55,246 nt of DNA from Rikenellaceae bacterium (GTDB lineage Bacteria; Bacteroidota; Bacteroidia; Bacteroidales; UBA932): assembly GCA_900771005.1 (NCBI GenBank), contig CAAGMI010000015.1, forward strand, positions 1 to 55,246, written 5' to 3'. The position numbers and the translations under genes are program-made. Each line of letters opens with the position of its first letter. The first letter of the stretch is position 1. The notes under the pieces were generated by a model that searched no databases, was not told the origin of the DNA, and was given only the letters and a program-made list of their open reading frames with translations. Below, piece after piece: positions 33,511 through 40,656 of the stretch.

Positions 33511-33953
33511 AGGAATTCATCAGAGAAGTAGTCGGAGGATTCATCACCATCATCGTGTGGCTCTCGTCGCTCATATGCCTGGGCCTTCTGTTCGGATGCT
33601 CACCGAGAGTGATCCCGGAAGGAAGGACGACGCATGACACAGTATACATCTCGAAGAACTGGCACGACTCGGTACATGTGCTCGACTCCGTATTCATCAA
33701 GGAATACATGAAGGGAGACACAGTGTACGTCGACCGTATCAAGTGGAGGGAGCTGTGGAGCGAGAAGGAGATCCACGACACCATATACAAAGCCAGAACC
33801 GACACTGTGACCGTAAGAGTCATAGAATACCGACAGACCAGGTGGCAGGAGATCACAGGCATAATGGGCCGCCTCTTCATCTGGCTTGTAGTCGGCCTTA
33901 TAGGCTTCGTGATCTTCTGGTGGGTTATCCTCAGACACGGGGATCCTCCATAA
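33507..33953 (+). CDS. Candidate unimolecular spanin (u-spanin)
   Basis: 148 residues. N-terminal lipoprotein-like signal with lipobox LLFGC at C31, a periplasmic middle rich in charged residues and short coils, and a C-terminal membrane helix (~120-141, LVVGLIGFVIFWWVIL). A lipid anchor in the outer membrane plus an inner-membrane helix is the topology of u-spanins such as T1 gp11. Third gene of the lysis cassette, directly after the amidase, which supports outer-membrane disruption as its job. Confidence 0.7.
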   Translation: MKEFIREVVGGFITIIVWLSSLICLGLLFGCSPRVIPEGRTTHDTVYISKNWHDSVHVLDSVFIKEYMKGDTVYVDRIKWRELWSEKEIHDTIYKARTDTVTVRVIEYRQTRWQEITGIMGRLFIWLVVGLIGFVIFWWVILRHGDPP

Positions 33954-34019
33954 GGGAAAGAGATTGCAACCTTAGTTCAGAGTTTTTCATGGTATTAAAA
34001 TTATAAAGTAATGTTTAGG

Positions 34020-34052
34020 AGAGCGGGACCTGAGAAGGCCTCGCTTTTTTTT
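34020..34052 (+). terminator. Intrinsic terminator after lysis cassette
   Basis: Interrupted hairpin agcg..cct / agg..cgct followed by eight T. Confidence 0.7.
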
Positions 34053-34141
34053 GTGTTTCACAAATCCGGAAATGAAAGGTCGTTCAGATAGGCATGATAG
34101 GGAAATTTTTCACAGTCCACTGAGCAGACGGATAAAAGCCG

Positions 34142-34149
34142 TAACTTTG
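34142..34149 (+). promoter_or_regulatory. -7 element TAACTTTG
   Basis: Good -7 match 27 nt upstream of the ATG at 34176; no clear -33 element and no activation box. Confidence 0.45.
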
Positions 34150-34175
34150 CACCGTTATTCATTCCATCTTAGGTC

Positions 34176-34520
34176 ATGAGCAGGAAATACGAAGAGATAA
34201 GACGTATCGCGGGCAATGCGATCAAGTGCTGGCTGATAACGGACGGGGAGAGCGCTACGCTTTCCCTCGACGACATCATCGGGCGCTGCAGGAAGGAGAG
34301 CGTTCAGATAGCACGCACACTCGCAGTATGCCAGATACTGTCCTCCGGATTCCCGGTATCGGATATTGCCGACTTCCTGGACCGGACACCTCAGGCTATA
34401 AGGGACATGAGAAGCAGGGGGAACGACCTGCTCGAGACGTCCCGGGCCTTCCGGATAGCATACCATGAGGCCACGGACATGAACCGACAGACAGAGCCAA
34501 GTAACGAGGGTACCAACTGA
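34176..34520 (+). CDS. DnaA domain IV-like HTH protein
   Basis: 114 residues. The region SLDDIIGRCRKESVQIARTL followed by GFPVSDIADFLDRTPQAIRD resembles the DNA-binding domain IV of DnaA or a related HTH, without any ATPase. It stands alone between two terminators and is therefore separately expressed. A late-gene activator or a replication regulator are both possible; it is one candidate to bind the upstream activation boxes. Confidence 0.62.
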   Translation: MSRKYEEIRRIAGNAIKCWLITDGESATLSLDDIIGRCRKESVQIARTLAVCQILSSGFPVSDIADFLDRTPQAIRDMRSRGNDLLETSRAFRIAYHEATDMNRQTEPSNEGTN

Positions 34521-34550
34521 CAAGATAGTCAGCTGGTATCTTTTTTTTTG
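34509..34550 (+). terminator. Strong intrinsic terminator overlapping the stop codon
   Basis: Stem ggtaccaactgac / gtcagctggtatc with one A-C mismatch and one G-U pair, then nine T. The next gene may start from a promoter ending in GACCTTTG at 34567-34574. Confidence 0.88.
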
Positions 34551-34639
34551 CCCCAAGATAAATCCCGACCTTTGCACCGTCAATCAGTTTCGCGCGGACT
34601 CGATTGGCATAGTATACTAAACCTTAACTATTTCAAACT

Positions 34640-35530
34640 ATGGGTAATGAAACAACTCGCATCTTCGTTCCGGATGGGAACAATGATGCATTCACAGCCG
34701 CAGCTCTCATGAACAACGGTGGCGGTGCATGGGCAAACAACCCTATCTGGGCTCTCGCATTCCTTGGTATCTTTGCAAACGGCGGATTCGGTGGCGGATT
34801 CGGCGGCGGTCGCGGAGGCTGTCAGCTCAGCTCGATCCAGGATCAGCTCAACACCATCCAGGGAAACAACTCCCTCATGGCTGCCATCCAGGGCGGCACA
34901 GGCGAGGTCCGTTCTCTCGCTAATACATTGAACTGCGACTATAACGCAGTACAGAGTGCAATCAACGGCGTACAGGCTGCCATTTGCAACGTCGGCAACC
35001 AGGTGGGCATGACAAGCGCACAGGTTATCAACGCGATCAACACCGGCAATATGAGCCTTACTGCTGCCGTCAAGGACTGCTGCTGCCAGACACAGCAGAA
35101 CATTCTCAAGATGGGTTACGACAACCAGATCAACAACCTCCAGCAGAGCCAGCTTATTCAAAATGGTTTCAGCCAGGTGGGCTACGCTGCAGCTGAGAAC
35201 GCATGCGCGATCAAGCAGGCCATCCTCGATCAGACAATCGCCATCGGCGGTAAGATCGACGCACAGGAAAGCGCCCGCAAGGACCGTGAGATCAATGCAC
35301 TCACAGCACAGCTCGCAACAGTCAACGCACGTGCAGAACGCGCTGCAGAGCTCGCACCTATCTACAAGGCGCTCGAGGAGATCAAGTCTAAGCAGCCAAG
35401 CACAGCAACAGTGACCTATCCTAATCTCGTAGGTGTCCCTGCTTCTTTGCTGTACGGTGGTGCATTGGCAGCTGGCGTATTTGGTGGTGCTGGTGTATTC
35501 GGTGCTAACGGCGGTGGTATCTTTGGCTAA
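34640..35530 (+). CDS. Gly-rich, Cys-cluster protein of a gut-phage family
   Basis: 296 residues: polar N-terminus, hydrophobic patch WALAFLGIFANG, glycine-rich tract (GGFGGGFGGGRGG, ~49-61), a long helical core with KDCCCQTQQNILKMGYD near 145-161, and a C-terminal glycine/alanine hydrophobic region. I remember similar N-Gly-tract, CCC/CCE-core proteins in gut phages of several phyla, with no known function. Strong codon bias suggests high expression, so a virion or scaffold-like role is plausible. The triple cysteine could bind metal or form disulfides. Confidence 0.62.
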   Translation: MGNETTRIFVPDGNNDAFTAAALMNNGGGAWANNPIWALAFLGIFANGGFGGGFGGGRGGCQLSSIQDQLNTIQGNNSLMAAIQGGTGEVRSLANTLNCDYNAVQSAINGVQAAICNVGNQVGMTSAQVINAINTGNMSLTAAVKDCCCQTQQNILKMGYDNQINNLQQSQLIQNGFSQVGYAAAENACAIKQAILDQTIAIGGKIDAQESARKDREINALTAQLATVNARAERAAELAPIYKALEEIKSKQPSTATVTYPNLVGVPASLLYGGALAAGVFGGAGVFGANGGGIFG

Positions 35531-35547
35531 AAAGAAAGGAGACTACT

Positions 35548-35889
35548 ATGGCACGACCAATTCCATTCAACAGAACGGGCATATATGGTATCAAGTCAGT
35601 AGGCACTCCAACATTAACTGCAACCGAATTGACTTATCATTTTGAGCCGCATCCATTTGTACAGGCGCCTTATAACGGCATCCTTATCGTTAATCTGACG
35701 ACTGATGCCCCAACAGGAGCTACAGGTACATTGCCTGTATTTTTCCAGACAGGAAGCGAACCAAAGTATCCGGTAACCAAAGCGGGTGGAGTGCCATTGA
35801 CTGTTGCCGATGTACTGTCAGCAGGATATTATCTTCTCTTCTTCGACCGAGGAACAAACATCCTGCAAGTGTTCAACAGTGTTGTCTGA
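35548..35889 (+). CDS. 113-aa beta-rich protein, putative virion surface protein
   Basis: Compact beta-sheet pattern: NGILIVNLTTDAPTGATGTL, and YYLLFFDRGTNILQVFNSVV at the C-terminus. Follows the Gly/Cys-rich gene by 17 bp. It looks like a small head fibre or decoration protein; no specific family recognised. Confidence 0.55.
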   Translation: MARPIPFNRTGIYGIKSVGTPTLTATELTYHFEPHPFVQAPYNGILIVNLTTDAPTGATGTLPVFFQTGSEPKYPVTKAGGVPLTVADVLSAGYYLLFFDRGTNILQVFNSVV

Positions 35890-35923
35890 ACAGACAGCGA
35901 GTATTAACTAAAAAGGAAGAATT

Positions 35924-36442
35924 ATGTTCGGAGCATTAAGACAAGGATCTCCGCTGTTCGTGCTTGACAAGCAGAACGGCCCAACATTGAAGATCGGAAG
36001 CATAGTGAGCGTTACACAGCCTACGGGGTTCAACACCATGCCGTGGGTTCAGAACATGCCGGGACAGACGATAGACGCCGTCGTGAGATTCGAGGACGGA
36101 ACCCAGAACGAATACCAGAAGCTGCAGACGAACCTCTCCGTAGCTGTATACGGCAATACCGTGGTCACAGAGACCAAGGAACTGATGCAGCAGGAGGTGG
36201 AGTCCATGGCCCGCAACGCGAAGGCGGTGCTCGAGACCGTCGACTTCAACAAGGGAGTGATCGCGGCATGCGAGGATATGATGAAGAAGCTCTCTCCGTC
36301 CTTTGCCAAGGAGCGGGAGCTGGAAGAGCGTCTCGGATCCCTCGAGCTCGGGTTCCAGGACATCAAGGAGATCAAGAGCATCCTTGCACAGATGATGGCC
36401 GGACATAGTCCTTCCGGCAAGTCAAACCCTAAAACAGAATAA
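35924..36442 (+). CDS. 172-aa protein, beta N-terminus and coiled-coil C-terminus
   Basis: N-terminal ~80 residues are beta-rich (FGALRQGSPLFVLDK, GPTLKIGSIVSVTQ), then a helical coiled coil (SFAKERELEERLGSLELGFQ). Two bp before the next gene. Proteins of this pattern follow the Gly/Cys-rich gene in related gut phages as I remember them. Function unknown; probably part of the same assembly. Confidence 0.58.
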   Translation: MFGALRQGSPLFVLDKQNGPTLKIGSIVSVTQPTGFNTMPWVQNMPGQTIDAVVRFEDGTQNEYQKLQTNLSVAVYGNTVVTETKELMQQEVESMARNAKAVLETVDFNKGVIAACEDMMKKLSPSFAKERELEERLGSLELGFQDIKEIKSILAQMMAGHSPSGKSNPKTE

Positions 36443-36444
36443 CT

Positions 36445-36759
36445 ATGGGATACAAGATGTATGAGATCTCTTCCGAGAAGAAGGGAGAGCTTATGGAGCA
36501 TGCTGAGAAGGCGTATGAGCACGTCGGCAAGATGCTCGAGTGTATCGAGGCAATGGGCGGAACCGGTCAGATGGGCATGCGAGACGGAGACGAGTGGTAT
36601 ATCCGTCAGATGCAGCGAGGAGGCTACGGCAGCCGTGACGAGATGGGATACCGTGACGAAATGGGCTACAGGGAGGACATGATGGGCGAACGCCGTGGTG
36701 TCCGTGGCACAGGCCGATACGGCATGCGTATGGGATACAGAGATCCTTATTACAGTTAA
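36445..36759 (+). CDS. 104-aa protein with Met/Gly/Tyr/Arg-rich tail
   Basis: Helical N-terminal half (KKGELMEHAEKAYEHVGKML) and a low-complexity C-terminus with repeats of DEMGYR (three forms between ~66 and 82) and RGVRGTGRYGMRMGYRDPYY. Such RGG/Tyr-rich tails bind RNA or condense in other proteins, but there is no evidence for that here. Last gene of a four-gene cluster closed by a perfect hairpin. Confidence 0.58.
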   Translation: MGYKMYEISSEKKGELMEHAEKAYEHVGKMLECIEAMGGTGQMGMRDGDEWYIRQMQRGGYGSRDEMGYRDEMGYREDMMGERRGVRGTGRYGMRMGYRDPYYS

Positions 36760-36764
36760 TTATC

Positions 36765-36794
36765 AAGAGAGGGAATTCTTATGTTCCCTCTCTT
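36765..36794 (+). terminator. Perfect 11-bp hairpin terminator
   Basis: aagagagggaa (36765-36775) pairs fully with ttccctctctt (36784-36794). The T-run after it is weak (taatcctattttta), so termination may be partial. Confidence 0.65.
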
Positions 36795-36809
36795 TAATCC
36801 TATTTTTAT

Positions 36810-37226
36810 ATGGCAAGTTTAGATCAATTCATAAGAAGACCAGAAGAAATGGTTTCTTATTTGAGCAATAATGCATGGCATTTCAATAAAAAGGCTTGTG
36901 ACTTTGCAGTTTCGTTGATGAGAAGACACAGCTCTGCAACTAACAAGATGGAGCGAATCGATGCATATTCGAAAGATCAAGTTGAAGATTTGCTTACAAA
37001 ACATGGGATTACCCTTGAAAATAACAAAGGGTATGATTTTGTGTATGTTTGTAATATGGCAATAGCTGATTTTTGGAAATCATCAATTGAAGACGAAAGA
37101 CACCTCGCGCTGTACGTCAAGGATGTTATAGATGATGTGGATGCACCCGATGGAAACGTCTTCAGAAGGTGGTATTCAGACATGATCGCAAAAGGGATGC
37201 CGATCAATTGGGATGTATTGATTTGA
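36810..37226 (+). CDS. Conserved gut-phage protein (138 aa)
   Basis: Recognisable pattern from gut-phage genomes: FIRRPEEMVSYLSNNAWHFN at the N-terminus and HLALYVKDVIDDVDAPDGNV later. It often precedes a HExxH protein like the one at 37877, as here. Function unknown; soluble, helical. Its 3' end overlaps the reverse-strand homing endonuclease gene by 23 bp, so the insertion runs to the very end of the gene. AT-richer than its upstream neighbours. Confidence 0.68.
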   Translation: MASLDQFIRRPEEMVSYLSNNAWHFNKKACDFAVSLMRRHSSATNKMERIDAYSKDQVEDLLTKHGITLENNKGYDFVYVCNMAIADFWKSSIEDERHLALYVKDVIDDVDAPDGNVFRRWYSDMIAKGMPINWDVLI

Positions 37227-37809
37227 GGTATTCATCCTCATACATCCATCGATAGCCCCCGGAAGTCGGTATAATATGTCTGCAAACCTTACTTACATTT
37301 GAAGGAGCGAACCCGTCTTCTTTTACAGAGGTTATTGTCGGGTATATTTTGATCGGATCTCCCAGACGAACGATAGATCTTGATTTCACATGCTCAGCAC
37401 CAGAATAGTGCTTAGCAGGGAACGGATAACCGCTCGCGTATTTTTCCTTCAGAACTTCTGATTGTCTCTTTGATGTAATCGGATTTAGCTGGTTCTCGGA
37501 TTGCGTGACCCAACGAAGGTTCTCGACGCGATTGTCGTCTTTTACACAGTTTATATGATCTACCTGAGGTTTGTTTTGAGGGTTAGGGATAAATGCAGTA
37601 GCGACTACTTGGTGGACAGACAGGGCGGTACGAGTGCCATTCTTGTATAGAACGACTCTCAGGTACCCTTTGGCGGTTCTCAAAAGTCTTAGGGTTCTTC
37701 CTGTTAAGTTCTTGCCGGTATTGCTAGTGCGAGGAAGAGATCTGACATTGCCAAGATTGCTAACTTGGTAGTACCCGACGAAACCCTCGACATCTTTCCA
37801 AATTTCCAT
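37204..37809 (-). CDS. NUMOD4-HNH homing endonuclease
   Basis: 201 residues from the ATG at 37809. NUMOD4 at the N-terminus (EIWKDVEGFVGYYQVSNLGN), HNH core (NKPQVDHINCVKDDNRVENL, RWVTQSEN) and a C-terminal DNA-binding module (~150-200) with a NUMOD1-type helix. Free-standing homing endonuclease that cuts cognate phage DNA lacking it. It separates two genes that I remember as neighbours, is on the opposite strand, and has its own full-consensus promoter. Confidence 0.9.
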   Translation of the reverse strand: MEIWKDVEGFVGYYQVSNLGNVRSLPRTSNTGKNLTGRTLRLLRTAKGYLRVVLYKNGTRTALSVHQVVATAFIPNPQNKPQVDHINCVKDDNRVENLRWVTQSENQLNPITSKRQSEVLKEKYASGYPFPAKHYSGAEHVKSRSIVRLGDPIKIYPTITSVKEDGFAPSNVSKVCRHIIPTSGGYRWMYEDEYLKSIHPN

Positions 37810-37827
37810 AATTATGAAGTTGTTGAT
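37810..37827. repeat. 18-bp repeat, copy 1
   Basis: aattatgaagttgttgat; identical to 40101-40118. Copy 1 is the 5' untranslated region next to the homing endonuclease start codon. Confidence 0.75.
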
Positions 37828-37834
37828 TTGAGTA

Positions 37835-37865
37835 CAAATATACGATTCCAATTTTAAAAACCAAA
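37835..37865 (-). promoter_or_regulatory. Promoter of the homing endonuclease
   Basis: Minus strand TTTG (complement of 37862-37865), 19 nt, TATATTTG (complement of 37835-37842). Confidence 0.7.
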
Positions 37866-37876
37866 ATATCAAGCCT

Positions 37877-38302
37877 ATGATCGTTCAGGACATATACCTC
37901 GGAAGGGTGGACTGGCATGTGCGCATCTATTATGCAGTGACCACCTACTACGCGCATGAGATCCTGGACGACCTCATGGCGATAGGATGCACTGGAAAGT
38001 ACTTGCGTGATGCACAGGCCAACCTATGGGCGGGAAAGCTCGACTCCGGACTGACTTACTCCAACATGGAGAGACATGAGACTGTCATGGTCATTGCTAA
38101 GGCCTCGGAAGGCGCGGAGTACTGGAACTCGATAGACCACGAGAAGAACCACCTGCTGCAGCATATCGCACTCACCTGCGAGATTGATCCGTACGGAGAG
38201 GAGATAAGCTACATCAGCGGAGAACTCATCAGAGACATCTACAGAATGGCCAAAGGCCTGCTGTGCGACTGCTGTCGGAAAAGACGTCTCCAGATACTAT
38301 GA
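37877..38302 (+). CDS. Putative HExxH zincin-like protein
   Basis: 141 residues. HEKNH at 88-92 fits a zinc-protease HExxH motif; a downstream acidic region (DPYGEEISYISGEL) may supply the third ligand. The C-terminus has CDCC (~131-134) and basic residues. I remember homologues with the same HExxH region (HELRH) after the 36810-type gene in gut phages. Possible roles are processing of a structural or host protein. It is the last rightward late gene, before the bidirectional terminator. Confidence 0.62.
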   Translation: MIVQDIYLGRVDWHVRIYYAVTTYYAHEILDDLMAIGCTGKYLRDAQANLWAGKLDSGLTYSNMERHETVMVIAKASEGAEYWNSIDHEKNHLLQHIALTCEIDPYGEEISYISGELIRDIYRMAKGLLCDCCRKRRLQIL

Positions 38303-38350
38303 AACAACCCGGTAAATTGCCGTTTTTGGTTTTTTACCGGGTTTGTTTTT
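38302..38350. terminator. Strong bidirectional terminator
   Basis: aaacaacccggtaaa pairs with tttaccgggtttgttt (one bulged base), loop ~16 nt, flanked by T-run on the right; separates late genes from the integrase. Confidence 0.9.
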
Positions 38351-38420
38351 TTATAAGTCCGTTCAGTGTCTTTTATTATAGGTAATTCTTAAATATTGTA
38401 CAAAATTAACCCTTTTAGAG

Positions 38421-38467
38421 CCGTTCGATACTTTTGGGTATCACATTAAAGCTCGGGACACGAACGG
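38421..38467. other. Nested inverted repeat in the integrase-flanking region, candidate attP
   Basis: ccgttcg (38421-38427) and cgaacgg (38461-38467) flank a small hairpin gatac-6 nt-gtatc (38427-38442). It lies in the 268-bp non-coding gap beside the integrase 3' end, a usual place for attP. A second hairpin-forming GC-rich stretch (ggacgggacc / ggtccgtc) is at 38503-38527. No host sequence is available to test it. Confidence 0.35.
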
Positions 38468-38570
38468 TTAGAGAGGGCACAAGAGGCAAAGGTGCGGAAA
38501 GGACGGACGGGACCGGTACAGGTCCGTCAAAACCGGGTGCTTTTGCGGGTGCCCGTTTTTTGCATGGGTG

Positions 38571-39833
38571 CTAAGTGTTAAAAAGCTCCATGTTCGACTT
38601 CCTGGCCGTATCGGCGATGGCGATATAAGGCTTCATCGAGTCGAAGGAAGCATGACCCGTCCACTGCATTACGATCGTCGGACTGATGCCGAGAGTGAGG
38701 GCGTGGACGATGAACGTATGACGTCCCCAGTGGGTGGAGATGGCGTCGTACTTCTCGACCAGCTGCTCGGTCATCTTGTTACCATGGAAGCACAGCTCGC
38801 GTACGAGGCCCCTCACACCGGCTGCCTTCGCAATGGTATGGAGGTGGTAGTTCCTCGTGCGTACGTTCACAGGAGGAAAGACGAGATCGTCCTGACGCCT
38901 TCCGAGAGCAACCTGACGGTCTATGAGGGCGCGGGAGAACTGATTGAGCTCGATGAACGTCGGCTTGGTGGTCTTCTTCGCAACGAGAGCGATGTGAGGC
39001 GTCTCGCAGTCGAGATGGACCTGAGACCATGTCAGGCTTGTACAGTCGCTCACACGGAGGCCTGTGGCGCAGCAGAAGCAGAACGCATCGCGTACGGCTA
39101 TCTGAACAGGATCCAGGAGCTGCACATACATCATCAGCTTGAACTCCTCCCATTCCAGGTAGTGGACGTCCTTCTTGCCGAGGCCCTTGAGCTTGGGCCT
39201 GAAGGTGTCGTGGAGGTTCCCGTGATAGAGCTTCTTCTGGGCAGCGTATCTGAGCATGGTACGCAGACGGACGAGGTAGAGGTTCACAGACTGGTTCTCG
39301 AGGCCGTCCTGCCAGAGCTCGCCGATGAACTCCGAGAGGTCATTCTCGGTAATCTCGTCGAGAGGCTTCTCCGCAAAGTCGAAGTCCCTCAGACGCCGCT
39401 GCGCGGTTATGTACGAGTTCGTGGTGGCCGACTCGAGAACGTTGGCCGGATCGGACATGTAACGGGCGAACGCCTCTATGAGGTTGATACCGGTATCCGG
39501 ATCATCCTCCTTCCTCAGACGTCCCATCCTGCGGTCGAAGTCCAGCTTCAGGACTGAAGGCTCGGGGACGGTACCGTCGAGGTCGTATCTCGCAAGGATC
39601 TCACCGATGAGAGCCTCCTGGCGGGACAGCTCGCGGTTGATGTCGGATGCGGACTCATGGTACCTGTTACCCGTTCCCGTCTTCATGCGCATGGCCTCGG
39701 AGTCCCACTTGTCGGGAGGACAGACGAAACCCGTGCGGAGATCCAGACGAAGGCCCGAATAGCCGATGCGCATACGTATCGGAAGGTCCGAAGCCTTTCC
39801 CGGAGCAAGGGAAAACTTGATAGAAATCTTCAT
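38571..39833 (-). CDS. int: Tyrosine recombinase/integrase
   Basis: 420 residues: arm-binding N-terminus (~1-90), SAM-like core-binding domain (~120-210), catalytic domain (~220-420). Full catalytic set visible: R260 (TGLRVSD), H368 and R371 (HWGRHTF), H394 (TGHASF) and Y403 (MKPYIAI). It integrates and, with a partner, excises the phage. Length and the N-terminal pattern match Bacteroidetes integrases. Makes the phage temperate. Long open frames on the opposite strand are shadows of this GC-rich gene. Confidence 0.95.
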   Translation of the reverse strand: MKISIKFSLAPGKASDLPIRMRIGYSGLRLDLRTGFVCPPDKWDSEAMRMKTGTGNRYHESASDINRELSRQEALIGEILARYDLDGTVPEPSVLKLDFDRRMGRLRKEDDPDTGINLIEAFARYMSDPANVLESATTNSYITAQRRLRDFDFAEKPLDEITENDLSEFIGELWQDGLENQSVNLYLVRLRTMLRYAAQKKLYHGNLHDTFRPKLKGLGKKDVHYLEWEEFKLMMYVQLLDPVQIAVRDAFCFCCATGLRVSDCTSLTWSQVHLDCETPHIALVAKKTTKPTFIELNQFSRALIDRQVALGRRQDDLVFPPVNVRTRNYHLHTIAKAAGVRGLVRELCFHGNKMTEQLVEKYDAISTHWGRHTFIVHALTLGISPTIVMQWTGHASFDSMKPYIAIADTARKSNMELFNT

Positions 39834-39887
39834 GAGTTAATTTTGTCGAATTTTGCGCGTGTCCGCACGTAATTAAAAGGTGGCACA

Positions 39888-39903
39888 GTTACAAGGATGT
39901 AAC
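39888..39903. promoter_or_regulatory. Inverted repeat upstream of int
   Basis: gttaca-agga-tgtaac, perfect 6-bp arms, 55 bp upstream of the int start; candidate operator. Confidence 0.4.
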
Positions 39904-39916
39904 AAAACGAGGCCAA

Positions 39917-39968
39917 CGTGAGCGAAATGTGGGCCTGATCGTGCAAAAGACTGATAAAAACGTGCAAA
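39917..39968. repeat. Spaced direct repeats upstream of int, possible arm-type or Xis sites
   Basis: cgtgcaaa at 39940-39947 and 39961-39968 (21 bp apart) and a partial cgtgagcgaaa at 39917 (23 bp away), roughly two helical turns each. The remainder of the 315-bp gap 39834-40148 holds the inverted repeat, box E, a promoter and a candidate small RNA. Confidence 0.4.
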
Positions 39969-39977
39969 TACGGCAGG

Positions 39978-39997
39978 GTAATGTAAAAACCGGTTGA
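39978..39997 (+). promoter_or_regulatory. Upstream activation box E (weakest copy)
   Basis: gtaatgtaaaaaccggttga shares TAA, AAAAAC and GT with box C (11 of 20). It starts 62 bp before TATCTTTG at 40040. Confidence 0.3.
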
Positions 39998-40039
39998 AAC
40001 AAATCAAAGCGTTAAGGGGGTGGTCCAGGTTCTATTCCT

Positions 40040-40047
40040 TATCTTTG
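40040..40047 (+). promoter_or_regulatory. -7 element TATCTTTG
   Basis: Good -7 match without a -33 TTG; points into the candidate small RNA. Confidence 0.45.
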
Positions 40048-40052
40048 CGCTG

Positions 40053-40148
40053 TATATATAACGCGAAAAAGCACTTAAATATTCATTGTTGGTATTTAAG
40101 AATTATGAAGTTGTTGATAAGGGATGAGTCGGGAGACTGGTCCCTTTC
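40053..40148 (+). ncRNA. Candidate ~95-nt small RNA antisense to the end of the coiled-coil gene unit
   Basis: Between TATCTTTG (40040) and a hairpin-plus-T-run at 40118-40148 (ggga..agtc / gact..tccc, then tttctt). Contains a perfect 8-bp hairpin cttaaata / tatttaag (40073-40100) and the second copy of the 18-bp repeat. A short frame from 40107 runs through it but has no coding character. Confidence 0.4.
40101..40118. repeat. 18-bp repeat, copy 2
   Basis: Same sequence as 37810-37827, here in the loop region of the candidate small RNA. Confidence 0.75.
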
Positions 40149-40649
40149 TTATGTCTGGTGGATGTTGACGAGTCCGCCGGACTTCCCGCACAGATTCTGT
40201 ATCAGGGACTCCATCATCTTGTCATTCTTCTCGCGCTCCATTTTGATGGCATTGTGATACGCCTCATTCTCCCTCAGTATTCGGGAGCGTTCCTCGAGCA
40301 GGGTCTTGGTGCTTTCAGAAGCCTCGCGGAACCTCTCGACATAAGAGTCCCTCAGATCCGCATCTGTCCTGGATATCTGATTGACCGTCTCGGAGAGGGA
40401 ACGGATCATCTCGTTTGTCTTTGAGATTCGATCCTCGGAAGCCTGAAGGAGCTGGTGTATCTTAAGCATCTCCTCCTCATGGTAGCGGCGTTCTTCCCTA
40501 TGGTGCTTCAGAAGCTCACCGAAGTAAGTCCTGAACGACTCCATACTCTTGTTGTGTTCCTCGGTCTCATGCTTATGAAGCTCGACCTCCTGTTTGTGCA
40601 ATTCAAGCACGGCCCGGAGAAGGTTCCGGGTTTCCTCCAATTCATCCAT
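40149..40649 (-). CDS. Coiled-coil protein of the lysogeny region
   Basis: 166 residues from the ATG at 40649 (a GTG 13 codons upstream overlaps the lipoprotein gene). Nearly all heptad-rich coiled coil: ELHKQEVELHKHETEEHNKS, then MIRSLSETVNQISRTDADLR. No membrane segment. Starts 8 bp after the lipoprotein gene and probably shares its transcript. Unknown; perhaps a regulator partner or exclusion protein. Confidence 0.65.
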   Translation of the reverse strand: MDELEETRNLLRAVLELHKQEVELHKHETEEHNKSMESFRTYFGELLKHHREERRYHEEEMLKIHQLLQASEDRISKTNEMIRSLSETVNQISRTDADLRDSYVERFREASESTKTLLEERSRILRENEAYHNAIKMEREKNDKMMESLIQNLCGKSGGLVNIHQT

Positions 40650-40656
40650 AATAGTT

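Noticed and set aside
38568..39557. 329-codon open frame on the plus strand opposite int
   Set aside because: Shadow of the GC-rich integrase gene, which has all five catalytic residues; the opposite frame has no recognisable domain.
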